Assembly (NCBI GenBank): GCA_018223415.1
Contig: JAGTTQ010000001.1
Span: forward strand, 3,887,565-3,951,564
Direction: 5' to 3'
Source: Eubacteriaceae bacterium Marseille-Q4139
GTDB lineage: Bacteria; Bacillota; Clostridia; Lachnospirales; Lachnospiraceae
DNA length: 64,000 bases
In this document: positions 42,964 through 54,768 of the stretch, in pieces
How the letters are laid out: every line of letters starts with the position of its first letter
Numbering within the stretch: the stretch's first letter is position 1
Translations under genes and position numbers: made by a program
The notes under the pieces: model-generated
Seen by the model: only the letters and a program-made list of their open reading frames with translations
What the model was told of the DNA's origin: nothing
Databases searched by the model: none

Positions 42964-43321
42964 GGGCACAGGCGATGTAAGTCTTGCCGTTGCCAGAGGT
43001 TCCCTTGAGGATAATGTGGTGGTCTTCGTCAATGTACTGGCAGGTGGCAAACCGCAGCATCTGTGCCTTGTCCAGCTTTCGGTCCTCGTGGTATTCAATG
43101 CCTTCTACAGTGGCAGACGGCACGGCGAAGCGTGGATTGCGGATAAACCGGTTCAGTTTGTTGCTCTGGCGTCGGTTCCATTCCGCATTTACCAGCAAGC
43201 CCAGGCGCTCCTCGAAGCCCAGTTCATTGAACGTGGGGTCTTTCAACTGGTTGGCGAACTCCGCTGCCATAGCGGTCATCTTCATTGCCGTGAGCATATC
43301 CATCGTTGCCTGGTTCAGCAT
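42964..43321 (-). pseudogene. istB: IS21 copy 1 IstB, N-terminal fragment, inverted
   Basis: 119 codons of an IstB ATPase (MLNQATMDMLTAMKMTAMAA..., LGLLVNAEWNRRQSNKLNRF) ending in the Walker A motif, GTSGNGKTYIACA, where IS256 copy A begins. The C-terminal two thirds are absent from the window. It lies opposite in direction to its own istA 5' half because the segment was inverted. Confidence 0.85.
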
Positions 43322-43487
43322 CAGCGGTCACCTCCCTTCCGGAAGTAGGCCGCGCCGCGGGTAATGCCGTAGCTATTGGCTTTGGACTGCGACAGTTGGC
43401 TCTCGGCCTTGTCCGGCTTGTCCAGGTCATTTTTCAGAATGCTGGCAATGGTGCGCAGCGAGGGCGTGGTGCTGTACGCCAGAGTTT
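43321..43487 (-). pseudogene. istA: IS21 copy 1 IstA, C-terminal fragment, inverted
   Basis: About 55 codons (LAYSTTPSLRTIASILKNDL...YGITRGAAYFRKGGD) are the missing C-terminus of IstA copy 1. Its stop overlaps the istB start. The 9 bp at its broken end (AAACTCTGG on the minus strand) repeats the plus-strand flank of IS256 copy A, so the two were once one target-site pair. Confidence 0.85.
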
Positions 43488-43797
43488 GGTAGTGTCAAGT
43501 ATTTTTCGCAAAATGGTTTGCAGGGTCTGGCATGAGTGAAGTCAGCCAGCAATGGAGGCATCTTCAAGGGCTGCCTCCAGGTGCTTCATGTTCATGTACT
43601 TCTTGTTGCCCCACTGGGTGCCGGCCACATGGCGCAGCCGGGCACAGACCAGCATAAGGGCGGAATTGCCGTCCGGGAAACTGCCCACCACACGGGTACG
43701 GCGGCGGATCTCCCGGTTGAGTCGTTCAATAACGTTATTGGTACGGATGCGAGTCCAGTGCTCGCTGGGAAAATCGCAGTAGGTCAGCGTCTCCTCA
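43488..43797 (-). mobile_element. IS256-family element, fragment B (3' end)
   Basis: The last 310 bp of the IS256 element, encoding the transposase C-terminus from ETLTYCDFPS onwards. It begins with the terminal repeat GGTAGTGTCAAG and is broken by copy C at 43798. An ORF running from copy C's end into this fragment is an artefact of the junction. Confidence 0.9.
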
Positions 43798-45154
43798 GGT
43801 AGTGTCAAGTATTTTTCGCAAAATGGTTTGCAGGGTCTGGCATGAGTGAAGTCAGCCAGCAATGGAGGCATCTTCAAGGGCTGCCTCCAGGTGCTTCATG
43901 TTCATGTACTTCTTGTTGCCCCACTGGGTGCCGGCCACATGGCGCAGCCGGGCACAGACCAGCATAAGGGCGGAATTGCCGTCCGGGAAACTGCCCACCA
44001 CACGGGTACGGCGGCGGATCTCCCGGTTGAGTCGTTCAATAACGTTATTGGTACGGATGCGAGTCCAGTGCTCGCTGGGAAAATCGCAGTAGGTCAGCGT
44101 CTCCTCAATGCCATCCTCTACCTTCTTGGCCGCCTCTTTCAGTTTCATGGAGCGCAGTTCTTCCACCACAGCTTTGGCCTTTTCCCGGGCTGCTTTCTTG
44201 CTTTCCTGGGCGTGGACCGCCTTGAGCATCTTTGCCACCAGCTTCACCTTGGAGCGAGGCGTGACCGAGAATACATTGCGGTAAAAGTGGACGGTACAGC
44301 GCTGGTACTTGGCTTCGGGGAATACTTCTCCCACGGCCTCCAGCATACCAAGGCACTTGTCTCCAACAATGAGTTTCACACCGTCCAGACCTCGGCCACG
44401 CAGCCACTGGAAGAAGCTGACCCAGCTGGACTTGTCCTCCTTCATGCCCTCGGCGGCACCCAGAACCTCACGGTATCCGTCCTCATTGACCGCAATTGCC
44501 ACAAGAATGGCTACGTTTTCAAATTCGCCGCCCCAGTTACGGCGCAGATAGATCCCATCCACATAGACATACGGATATCGTCCGCCTTGCAGAGGACGGT
44601 TCCGCCAATCCTCGATGTGGACATACGCTTTCTTGTTTAACTCACTTATAGTGGAGGGAGAGACTTTGCTACCCCAGAGGGCCTCGGTAATATCCTCCAC
44701 ACGCCGAACGGATACGCCTGCCAGGTACATCTCAATGAGGGCTTCTTCCACGCTGCTCTCCCGGCGGCGATACCGCTCAATGATGGCGGTTTCAAAAGAG
44801 ATTCCCTTGAGTTTGGGAACCTTGAGAGTGACGTCCCCGGAAGTGGTGGTGAGGTTACGGTTGTAGTGGCCGCTGCGATAGCCCTGACGCTGCTCATTGC
44901 GCTCGTACCGGGCCGCCTGGGTCAGCTTCTCCGCCTCGGCCTCCAGCAGTTCGTTGAGGGTTTCCTCTACGCTGCCTCGTACCAGTTCTTTGATTTGACC
45001 CTTGATTACTTCCTCGTTAAGCTGTACAATCTTTTCGGACATGGTTTGTTGTCTCCTTTCAGAATGGTGTGTCGTGACTTCATTCTACCAGAGGGCTGCA
45101 AACCATGTCTCTTTTTAACTACTTTTCAATTTGCGAAACTTATTGTACCTTATC
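43798..45154 (-). mobile_element. IS256-family element, copy C (complete)
   Basis: 1,357 bp, same length and ends as copy A, in the opposite orientation. It stands between fragments B and D of another copy without a target duplication; 95 bp of the outer copy (about positions 953-1047 of the element) are missing. Confidence 0.93.
43852..45042 (-). CDS. IS256-family (mutator-type) transposase, copy C
   Basis: A 396-residue transposase with the same protein sequence as copy A, including the DDE triad (YVDGIYLRRN, LIVGDKCLGM, NVIERLNREI). Its ribosome site GAAAGGAGAC is intact, so it can probably be expressed. It sits within a broken copy of its own element. Confidence 0.95.
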   Translation of the reverse strand: MSEKIVQLNEEVIKGQIKELVRGSVEETLNELLEAEAEKLTQAARYERNEQRQGYRSGHYNRNLTTTSGDVTLKVPKLKGISFETAIIERYRRRESSVEEALIEMYLAGVSVRRVEDITEALWGSKVSPSTISELNKKAYVHIEDWRNRPLQGGRYPYVYVDGIYLRRNWGGEFENVAILVAIAVNEDGYREVLGAAEGMKEDKSSWVSFFQWLRGRGLDGVKLIVGDKCLGMLEAVGEVFPEAKYQRCTVHFYRNVFSVTPRSKVKLVAKMLKAVHAQESKKAAREKAKAVVEELRSMKLKEAAKKVEDGIEETLTYCDFPSEHWTRIRTNNVIERLNREIRRRTRVVGSFPDGNSALMLVCARLRHVAGTQWGNKKYMNMKHLEAALEDASIAG

Positions 45155-45994
45155 TTCCTGGGCGTGGACCGCCTTGAGCATCTTTGCCACCAGCTTCACC
45201 TTGGAGCGAGGCGTGACCGAGAATACATTGCGGTAAAAGTGGACGGTACAGCGCTGGTACTTGGCTTCGGGGAATACTTCTCCCACGGCCTCCAGCATAC
45301 CAAGGCACTTGTCTCCAACAATGAGTTTCACACCGTCCAGACCTCGGCCACGCAGCCACTGGAAGAAGCTGACCCAGCTGGACTTGTCCTCCTTCATGCC
45401 CTCGGCGGCACCCAGAACCTCACGGTATCCGTCCTCATTGACCGCAATTGCCACAAGAATGGCTACGTTTTCAAATTCGCCGCCCCAGTTACGGCGCAGA
45501 TAGATCCCATCCACATAGACATACGGATATCGTCCGCCTTGCAGAGGACGGTTCCGCCAATCCTCGATGTGGACATACGCTTTCTTGTTTAACTCACTTA
45601 TAGTGGAGGGAGAGACTTTGCTACCCCAGAGGGCCTCGGTAATATCCTCCACACGCCGAACGGATACGCCTGCCAGGTACATCTCAATGAGGGCTTCTTC
45701 CACGCTGCTCTCCCGGCGGCGATACCGCTCAATGATGGCGGTTTCAAAAGAGATTCCCTTGAGTTTGGGAACCTTGAGAGTGACGTCCCCGGAAGTGGTG
45801 GTGAGGTTACGGTTGTAGTGGCCGCTGCGATAGCCCTGACGCTGCTCATTGCGCTCGTACCGGGCCGCCTGGGTCAGCTTCTCCGCCTCGGCCTCCAGCA
45901 GTTCGTTGAGGGTTTCCTCTACGCTGCCTCGTACCAGTTCTTTGATTTGACCCTTGATTACTTCCTCGTTAAGCTGTACAATCTTTTCGGACAT
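45155..45994 (-). pseudogene. Truncated IS256 transposase (fragment D)
   Basis: The first ~280 codons, identical in protein sequence to copies A and C, ending at LKAVHAQE. The frame then reads DKVQ and a stop from the end of copy C. The two catalytic Asp residues are present but the Glu region is lost. A truncated product could still bind ends and inhibit, which is speculation. Confidence 0.88.
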
Positions 45995-46106
45995 GGTTTG
46001 TTGTCTCCTTTCAGAATGGTGTGTCGTGACTTCATTCTACCAGAGGGCTGCAAACCATGTCTCTTTTTAACTACTTTTCAATTTGCGAAACTTATTGTAC
46101 CTTATC
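45155..46106 (-). mobile_element. IS256-family element, fragment D (5' end)
   Basis: The first 952 bp of the element, including the terminal repeat GATAAGGTACAATAAG at 46106 and the transposase start. It ends at the junction with copy C. The other side cuts the VanZ-like gene. Confidence 0.9.
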
Positions 46107-46459
46107 TTTCTAAATTTTCTAAACAATATCGGTAGCAAGACACCAAACGGAATAAACATAATAATGTTTTCAACAAACATAGCGTGCATATGAAAGGTAT
46201 GTCCCCATGTTTCAAACAAGACCAAGCTAATAGCCTTTCTGCTCCCAGGTTCCCTGCATAAGAAAGCTATGCGAAAAATAACGAGAATGTACGCTAAGAA
46301 AAAGGCAAATGAAATTCTATGTTTTATTGTGCTCTTCTTTCCACATAACCAGCTAACAGCAAATACAATGCATCCACTGAAGAAGATGGTTGGAATCAAG
46401 TATGACACGGGTTGTCTGAAATCTTGAATTAATGATTTTATGTACCACTTGATTACCAA
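46107..46459 (-). pseudogene. VanZ-like membrane protein, 3' end cut off by IS256
   Basis: About 117 codons of a VanZ-family protein remain, with transmembrane segments SYLIPTIFFSGCIVFAVSWL, ISFAFFLAYILVIFRIAFL and the conserved ENIIMFIPFGVLLPILF near the end. The native frame stops at the IS256 end (LFRKFRK) and 13 IS-encoded residues follow. VanZ proteins lower teicoplanin sensitivity in some cases; in polysaccharide clusters their role is unclear. It uses a TTG start, and a GTG is close to AGAGG but out of frame. It was the last visible gene of the polysaccharide operon. Confidence 0.75.
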
Positions 46460-46477
46460 TCACCTCTTTCTATTAAC

Positions 46478-48996
<2,519 letters not shown>

Positions 48997-49016
48997 TATT
49001 ATCTCCATGTTAGTTT

Positions 49017-50783
49017 TTATTTTTTTCCTGAAAGAAAGCGTTTCACTTTTGCAGTTCCTGTGTTTCCAAGCAGTTTTTTTGCTAATTCTTTTGCCATTCC
49101 AGAAGATGAAACTTCTATACTCGATGCAATATTAAAGGCCTCTCTATCGTCTGCCGCATCAGTAAAAACCTCAAAAATTATAGGCTTATCTTTGTTTTCA
49201 GAACTTACAAATTCAGGATACACTTCTTTGAATTCGTCCTTGCTTTCTGCAGTCATGTATTCAAAACCAAGATCTTCAGCAAAGTGACGAACAAGACTTT
49301 TTGACTTGTTTCCAAAGTGTCCAGCAGCAGCTATAAATTTATCTGTTTCTTCATCTCCAAAAAAACGGTATCCGGGCGCTCCCTGTAGTTTCATAACACC
49401 GCCGCTGTTATTATTAATTAATAGAATTCTGACATTATTCTTGATACTGCGGTTTCCTAAAGAGTTCAAATCATAGAAAAATGTCAAATCGCCCAAAACA
49501 CAAAAGCACAGTTCTTCTTTTACCAGCGATGTTCCTATGAATGCCGACATAATACCATCAATACCTCTACACCCAACATTACTGCTAGATTTTACTGAAT
49601 CAGGAAAATCAAACAGAGTCCATGCACGAATAGTATTGCTCACACCAATATGAATATAAGAATTTTCTGGCAAATTTGGAGCAATTTTAGAGGCTATATA
49701 CACATTAGAAAATGGAAGTTTGCTTTCATCAATTAATATGTTTTCAGTTGTTTCTTTGCATTTTTGCAAAAACACTTCTTTCATGTCATCCAATTTTTCA
49801 TTGCCCACATAGTTAGAAAAAAAGTTGATTTCTTCCATTTCAAAAACCGCACTTAACTTCTTAAACGTATCACGCAATTCTCCATCCGGATTAACTCTCC
49901 ATACCTCCCGAACAGCCTTAAATCTTGCCATTGCTGGCCCATCTCCTGCTGCTCCACCAATATGCACAAGCAAAGAAATTCCATTAAAAATATCAAATCC
50001 TGATTTTTGAAATGCTACTAATCCTGCATGTACAGCATATTTCCCGTGGTATCCACTTGTATGGTCACAAAAGACAACTGCATCATATTTCCCGCAAAAA
50101 GAATCTATAGCCTTCGTTTCTTTCTCCGAAAACTCATTATGGCTTCCAATAAAAATTGCGGTTCTGCCCTCCGGTACTGCCGGAAGTATGTCTTTGTAGC
50201 TATATCTATTAATCATGCGAGAGTCCGGGAGTTGAGTCAAATCAAACTGGTAATCATCATTGCAGCACGGCAAATCAATATGGACAGGTCCTCCCCCTCT
50301 ATGTCTTAATGCAAGCAAAGCCTTATTTACTTCAATTTCCGTTTGCCACACATCTTCTTTGTCTTTAATAATCGGCAACCGGACTTTCATAACTAAAGCA
50401 TCACGAGCAGAAACACTGCGGTCAATAATCTGAGGTTGTAAATGTCCTATTTCTGCATAACGATGAACACCCGTAACTGCCAAAACCGGAAGTTTTCTGT
50501 GATATGCTTCTGTTAAGCCGGGATAATAATCTCTTGATGCTGTAGCCTCTGTGCAAGTGATAATAACTGGTTCTTTCGTTGCTGCTGCCATCCCGCATGC
50601 CATGTATGCAGCACTACGTTCATCAACAGCTGAATATAGTTCAAACTCTCCGCAGTATTGTAATCCGGCTGCAAATTCCAAATTCGTCGTTCCCGGAGAA
50701 ATTATTGCACGCTTAATTCCATGCTTTCGTAATAATGCAATAAGAATTTGCACACTCGTATTATTAGTGTATCCTGTAATCAT
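49017..50783 (-). CDS. MenD-like thiamine-diphosphate enzyme in the polysaccharide cluster
   Basis: A 588-residue three-domain ThDP enzyme. The N-terminal PYR domain has the catalytic Glu in AVDERSAAYMACGMA and CTEATASRDYYPGLTEAYH. The C-terminal PP domain has the cofactor motif VLGDLTFFYDLNSLGN...LLINNNSGG, matching the GDLS-type motif of MenD (SEPHCHC synthase) more than acetolactate synthase. The central region keeps the TPP-fold linker (VHIGGAAGDGPAMARFKAVR). No other menaquinone gene is near. It probably ligates a 2-oxoacid-derived unit to a sugar or carbonyl precursor, but this is inference. AGGAG lies 8 nt before the ATG at 50783. The upstream gene ends 1 nt before it. Confidence 0.82.
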   Translation of the reverse strand: MITGYTNNTSVQILIALLRKHGIKRAIISPGTTNLEFAAGLQYCGEFELYSAVDERSAAYMACGMAAATKEPVIITCTEATASRDYYPGLTEAYHRKLPVLAVTGVHRYAEIGHLQPQIIDRSVSARDALVMKVRLPIIKDKEDVWQTEIEVNKALLALRHRGGGPVHIDLPCCNDDYQFDLTQLPDSRMINRYSYKDILPAVPEGRTAIFIGSHNEFSEKETKAIDSFCGKYDAVVFCDHTSGYHGKYAVHAGLVAFQKSGFDIFNGISLLVHIGGAAGDGPAMARFKAVREVWRVNPDGELRDTFKKLSAVFEMEEINFFSNYVGNEKLDDMKEVFLQKCKETTENILIDESKLPFSNVYIASKIAPNLPENSYIHIGVSNTIRAWTLFDFPDSVKSSSNVGCRGIDGIMSAFIGTSLVKEELCFCVLGDLTFFYDLNSLGNRSIKNNVRILLINNNSGGVMKLQGAPGYRFFGDEETDKFIAAAGHFGNKSKSLVRHFAEDLGFEYMTAESKDEFKEVYPEFVSSENKDKPIIFEVFTDAADDREAFNIASSIEVSSSGMAKELAKKLLGNTGTAKVKRFLSGKK

Positions 50784-50784
50784 A

Positions 50785-51420
50785 TCATTTGCTCCTTTTC
50801 TCAATTTGATAATACTTGAAATTCAATCCCCGTTTAGAACAAAACTTTGGTATTTCAGAGTCTGGGCACAACATTTCATTTATCTTTTTTCCCTTATTAT
50901 CTGCTCTCATCAACAAACAAATTGATTTGACTGGTTCAGCAAATAGTGGAAATTTGTTGAGTAATTTTTTTATCTTCAGTCCAAGCCTCTTAATTGTTAT
51001 ATCGTGAAACCACATTGTATCAAAGCAGGTATAGCCATTTAGCGCACCCTTTGGGCTAGTAATAATTACCGTTCCACCATCTCTTAAAATACTAAACGTA
51101 TGTCTTAATATTTCTTTTGATGCTTGCAACGATCTTTCTGGTGATAGAATTACGAAGACAGAACTGCCATCATCAACTAGCGAATGTACATCTATGTATT
51201 CACCAATAATTAAAAAGTCAACATTTCTTATAGTTCCCGTCGCATTCATTTGATTTACATTATTTTTTAATTTTTTATATAATGCAAAATTAACCGCTAT
51301 ATATATGCCAATTAGTATCAGAACTGCAAATAGGAACCATAAATGTTTTATAAAACATATCACTAATATGAATACCCAAAGGCATCCACCAATCATCAAC
51401 AATTTTAATAACCTGGACAT
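50785..51420 (-). CDS. Membrane-anchored protein with methyltransferase-like C-terminal region, unknown
   Basis: A 211-residue protein: two adjacent N-terminal hydrophobic helices (LLMIGGCLWVFILVICFI and LWFLFAVLILIGIYIAVNF), then a soluble domain. In it, FLIIGEYIDVHSL, SSVFVILSPERSLQASKEIL and RHTFSILRDGGTVIITSPKG recall the second half of a class I methyltransferase (…LRDGGTVIITSP), but the glycine-rich SAM loop is missing. It is wedged between the aldo/keto reductase (16-nt overlap) and MenD-like genes, so it likely acts with them. GGAG lies 8 nt before the ATG at 51420. Confidence 0.6.
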   Translation of the reverse strand: MSRLLKLLMIGGCLWVFILVICFIKHLWFLFAVLILIGIYIAVNFALYKKLKNNVNQMNATGTIRNVDFLIIGEYIDVHSLVDDGSSVFVILSPERSLQASKEILRHTFSILRDGGTVIITSPKGALNGYTCFDTMWFHDITIKRLGLKIKKLLNKFPLFAEPVKSICLLMRADNKGKKINEMLCPDSEIPKFCSKRGLNFKYYQIEKRSK

Positions 51421-52232
51421 AACCACGACTCCAAATACATTTTATAGTTTTCATTGATTAAATTAATCAGAGAAATATCCTCTGGCTCTAAATCAAAATT
51501 CAACAAGTTACTGTATTCCTGTATCCTTGACACCTTTTTAGTCGTAAACACCGGAATCACTCCTGTACTTATATGCCAGCGCATAATAATTTGTCCAATA
51601 TTACGATTATATTTATCCTCCAACGATTTAAGTGCCGTATTGTTGCGAATCTTTGGATTCATCTTGCACAATGGGGAATATGCTTGTACAGTGATGTTTT
51701 TAGACTTAAAGTATTCAACATCTTCATCACAAGTTCTTAGCGGATGTCGCTCAATTTGAACAATATCAACCTTATGATCATGTGCAAGTAATTCATCGAT
51801 ATGGCGCTTTCTAACATTACACACACCAATATTCCTTATCAATCCATTGTTCTTTGCACATTCAAGACTATGCAGAGTATTTTCCAAATACTCCGGAATC
51901 GGCCAATGTATCAAAACCGCGTCAAAATAACTTACTCCAAGATTTTTACCACTGTGACTTAAATATTCGCTAACATCCCCGCTTTTCTCTTGCATCTGCC
52001 AAGGATCAATCTTTGTCTGTACCCAGCATTCTGATCGGCTTACAATTTTTTCCTGTTCTAAGTCGGATATAACCTTTCCTAATAGACTTTCTGTTCCATA
52101 ACTTGGTGCCGTATCAAAAGCGTTAATCCCATTGCAAATGCAGCTTTGAACGATACTTTTAAATTCAATGTAATCCTTACTCGACGACAAACCTGTTCCA
52201 AGGATCAGTTTAACTTGATCTAATTCAGTCAT
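51405..52232 (-). CDS. Aldo/keto reductase
   Basis: A 275-residue NADPH-dependent aldo/keto reductase. Catalytic residues are visible: Asp and Tyr in GINAFDTAPSYG, Lys in WVQTKID, His in AVLIHWPIPEYL. The cofactor end has IPVFTTKKVSRIQE. It reduces a carbonyl, here probably a keto-sugar or the product of the adjacent ThDP enzyme, which is inferred from neighbours only. GGGGAG precedes the ATG at 52232, which overlaps the end of the pyruvyl transferase gene. Confidence 0.88.
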   Translation of the reverse strand: MTELDQVKLILGTGLSSSKDYIEFKSIVQSCICNGINAFDTAPSYGTESLLGKVISDLEQEKIVSRSECWVQTKIDPWQMQEKSGDVSEYLSHSGKNLGVSYFDAVLIHWPIPEYLENTLHSLECAKNNGLIRNIGVCNVRKRHIDELLAHDHKVDIVQIERHPLRTCDEDVEYFKSKNITVQAYSPLCKMNPKIRNNTALKSLEDKYNRNIGQIIMRWHISTGVIPVFTTKKVSRIQEYSNLLNFDLEPEDISLINLINENYKMYLESWLCPGY

Positions 52233-52234
52233 AC

Positions 52235-53461
52235 TCACTCCCCACTAGTCTTTCTCTCCAAAATTTCTATAACAGCCGCTGTCGTTTCATACGATTTTTC
52301 TTTCATAGTGCAGTGAAGCGATTTCAGCCTATCTTTATATTCCTCATAATTGTCCACAAGCATATTATATCTATCTTCAAGTTCTTTCGCTTCCAGATTA
52401 TTAATATCTATGCAATACTCATCTAAACCAACAGATTTAATAAATCCTTTCATTTTTTGTTCATAAGATATTGAAATAAACGGAGTCCCCATTTTAGCCG
52501 AAAAGATATTACTATGATAACGCATTCCGACAACTGCGTACAATTTTCCTATCAAAAACTGCTGAAAATAAGAATCATAAGTATCAACATTGGCCGCGAC
52601 CATAAAACAGTCTTCTGAATACATATACTTGCTCATTGTCACAGTATCGTTTGAGGTTCCATATAATTGAGGTATAAAAATTATGCCGTATCCCTCATTG
52701 ATTCTTTTCTTAATAAATTCTTTAAATACCGTAGGAATCTTCTTGACATGTTCATTATCTTTATACGACGGGTGCCAATCTAATTCAGTAATTGTAATTC
52801 CAATACACCGACTATGTTTTGACATAAAGTCAGTCAACTCTGTATATCTAACAAGTTTGTTTTGATTTAATTCTAAATCAACATCATGCTGCAAAGCTGA
52901 ATCTAATGTTTGAATTGCCCTTACTTCCGGAACAAAATCATTCACATATTGTAGAGAAATCGGATCACGTACAATAACCCGTTCTGCACCTAGTAGTATT
53001 TTCTTGCGATCAATATTTTTCTTCCGATCTTTAAACGGCCCCATAGATGGTGCATAAAACATATAAGGAATATTATTCTTTTTTACAATATCCAAAGTCC
53101 ACAAATAAAAAAATTCGACACCCTTATATATATCGCCGATTGAAGGTCCTCCTGGCGCATGTATTACCAAGTCAGCAGATTTTAAGGTATTCATAAATTC
53201 CTTCCCAGCCTTTGTAAAAACACATTTTCCTGCTGTTAAATGCGCCAAGACAAACTCTACTTGAGCTATCCGATTATGTACTTTCGGAAAGCGATCAATT
53301 AGTTCCACTTGCTGCGGCATATTAGGATAGGGTGTCACACCATTTAATGCAATCGTAATTTTGGCTTCAGGATATTTCGTCAATAGTTCATCAACCATTG
53401 CTTTGACCGCTGCCTCATCACCTCTATTCGCCGTGTGAGCGTGTATTACTAATATATTCAT
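52235..53461 (-). CDS. Polysaccharide pyruvyl transferase family protein
   Basis: A 408-residue protein of the CsaB/PssM/AmsJ type. The start is MNILVIHAHTANRGDEAAVK; the middle has DLVIHAPGGPSIGDIY; the C-terminal half has AVVGMRYHSNIFSAKMGTPF and ISISYEQKMKGFIKSVGL, the most diagnostic region. These enzymes transfer pyruvate from PEP to make ketals on sugars, although some members instead act as glycosyl- or sulfotransferase-like proteins. It lies 13 nt after wzy and overlaps the next gene. Confidence 0.9.
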   Translation of the reverse strand: MNILVIHAHTANRGDEAAVKAMVDELLTKYPEAKITIALNGVTPYPNMPQQVELIDRFPKVHNRIAQVEFVLAHLTAGKCVFTKAGKEFMNTLKSADLVIHAPGGPSIGDIYKGVEFFYLWTLDIVKKNNIPYMFYAPSMGPFKDRKKNIDRKKILLGAERVIVRDPISLQYVNDFVPEVRAIQTLDSALQHDVDLELNQNKLVRYTELTDFMSKHSRCIGITITELDWHPSYKDNEHVKKIPTVFKEFIKKRINEGYGIIFIPQLYGTSNDTVTMSKYMYSEDCFMVAANVDTYDSYFQQFLIGKLYAVVGMRYHSNIFSAKMGTPFISISYEQKMKGFIKSVGLDEYCIDINNLEAKELEDRYNMLVDNYEEYKDRLKSLHCTMKEKSYETTAAVIEILERKTSGE

Positions 53462-53474
53462 ATCACATTTCTCC

Positions 53475-54752
53475 TTAATTCACTTTTCTTATTGGTACAC
53501 CTGCAATTAGTCTATGGTAAAATATCACAACAAACATCGTCAAAATATTTGAAGTTTTCGTAAGTAAACCAACACAGTCCGAATAATATGCCATTGTGAA
53601 TACATAATACGACATCGACATGAGAACAAGATTTCGGTTTCTTTTATAGCTACTTTCGGATTTTAATAACAGACTGCGATATAGTAATATTCCTATAAAA
53701 AACACCAGTAATAAGCGGCATATCATATAAATCAATCCACCTTCAAAAACACTAATAAAAATTGTCGCAGTATTTCCGCCATAATTTAGCTTTCCGAGGT
53801 ATACTTGTGCATGCATAATAGTTTTTGCTATATCATTTCCGAATAAAAGCCCTTCCCCACTATAAACCATTTTGATTTTTTTATTAAGGACTGCAACCGA
53901 ACTTCCCACATAATAGATAACATATTGCAAGAATGTACTTGTTGCGGACAGTTCATTATTTGTTGTTTTTACAATATTTCTTGAAATAAATGCAAGTGCT
54001 AAAAACGCAAAAACTGCTGGCCAAATTTTCCTTATCATTTCAACAAATGATTTCTTATTATCTTTTATATTCCAGCCTTTATGTTCTCTCCACAAGACAG
54101 AAAACATTAAAATTCCGCCAGATAGCAACTGCATAATTTCCGTTCTTGATCCTGAAAAAATAACAATTGCAACTGCGCTTAGAACTGAGATCAATCCACA
54201 TAACTTTCTTCTTTTATTTTTTTCTTTTTTTACAACAGTGTCAATAAATAGAAACATATTTACGTATGCGATTGCAATTACCGGTTTGAAAAGCTGACGT
54301 ATTAGTGGGTTCATGCGATACTGACCTGCGTCCTCCATATAAGCCGTTTTCATATAAGCAAATGCATTCATGCCACTTCCTCCAGCCATCATTCCAACTC
54401 TATATGCATTTAAGCCATACAAAATTGTAAATATTATGCTACAAAAAGTCGCCACTTCCACAATTTTATCGTTATATACTACATCAGATCCCTTTATCCA
54501 ACTAACAGGCACTTTTATTCTTTTTCTAGAAAAAAGATTTGCCATTGTCATAGCACTTATTCCGACTAATACAACAAAGAATGTAGTGGCTGAAAGTCGA
54601 AATTCCCAACTGTCTGCTCCCATGCAGGAAAAAAGAACACCTATAAATAAACTCAGACAAGCAATGGCTGCGGGTGATATTGTATCTCTTTGCGAAATTT
54701 TAATATTCACAAGTGTAAACATTGCTACAATAAGTAGCAATAACGAAAGCAC
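53475..54752 (-). CDS. wzy: Wzy-type O-antigen/capsule polymerase
   Basis: A 425-residue protein with about 10-12 transmembrane helices and a long external loop (KTAYMEDAGQYRMNPLIRQL...GKLNYGGNTATIF). Sequence conservation in this family is low; the call rests on topology, an SGSRTEIMQLLSGG turn typical of polymerases, length, and the presence of a wzx flippase in the same operon. It would join repeat units on the outer face. It lies between a glycosyltransferase and the pyruvyl transferase. Confidence 0.82.
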   Translation of the reverse strand: MLSLLLLIVAMFTLVNIKISQRDTISPAAIACLSLFIGVLFSCMGADSWEFRLSATTFFVVLVGISAMTMANLFSRKRIKVPVSWIKGSDVVYNDKIVEVATFCSIIFTILYGLNAYRVGMMAGGSGMNAFAYMKTAYMEDAGQYRMNPLIRQLFKPVIAIAYVNMFLFIDTVVKKEKNKRRKLCGLISVLSAVAIVIFSGSRTEIMQLLSGGILMFSVLWREHKGWNIKDNKKSFVEMIRKIWPAVFAFLALAFISRNIVKTTNNELSATSTFLQYVIYYVGSSVAVLNKKIKMVYSGEGLLFGNDIAKTIMHAQVYLGKLNYGGNTATIFISVFEGGLIYMICRLLLVFFIGILLYRSLLLKSESSYKRNRNLVLMSMSYYVFTMAYYSDCVGLLTKTSNILTMFVVIFYHRLIAGVPIRKVN

Positions 54753-54768
54753 ATTAATTCCTCCTTCC

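Noticed and set aside
43542..43877. 111-codon frame crossing from copy C into fragment B, apparently a small new protein
   Set aside because: It starts in the outward-reading end of copy C and continues into the transposase C-terminus of fragment B; it is a junction artefact.
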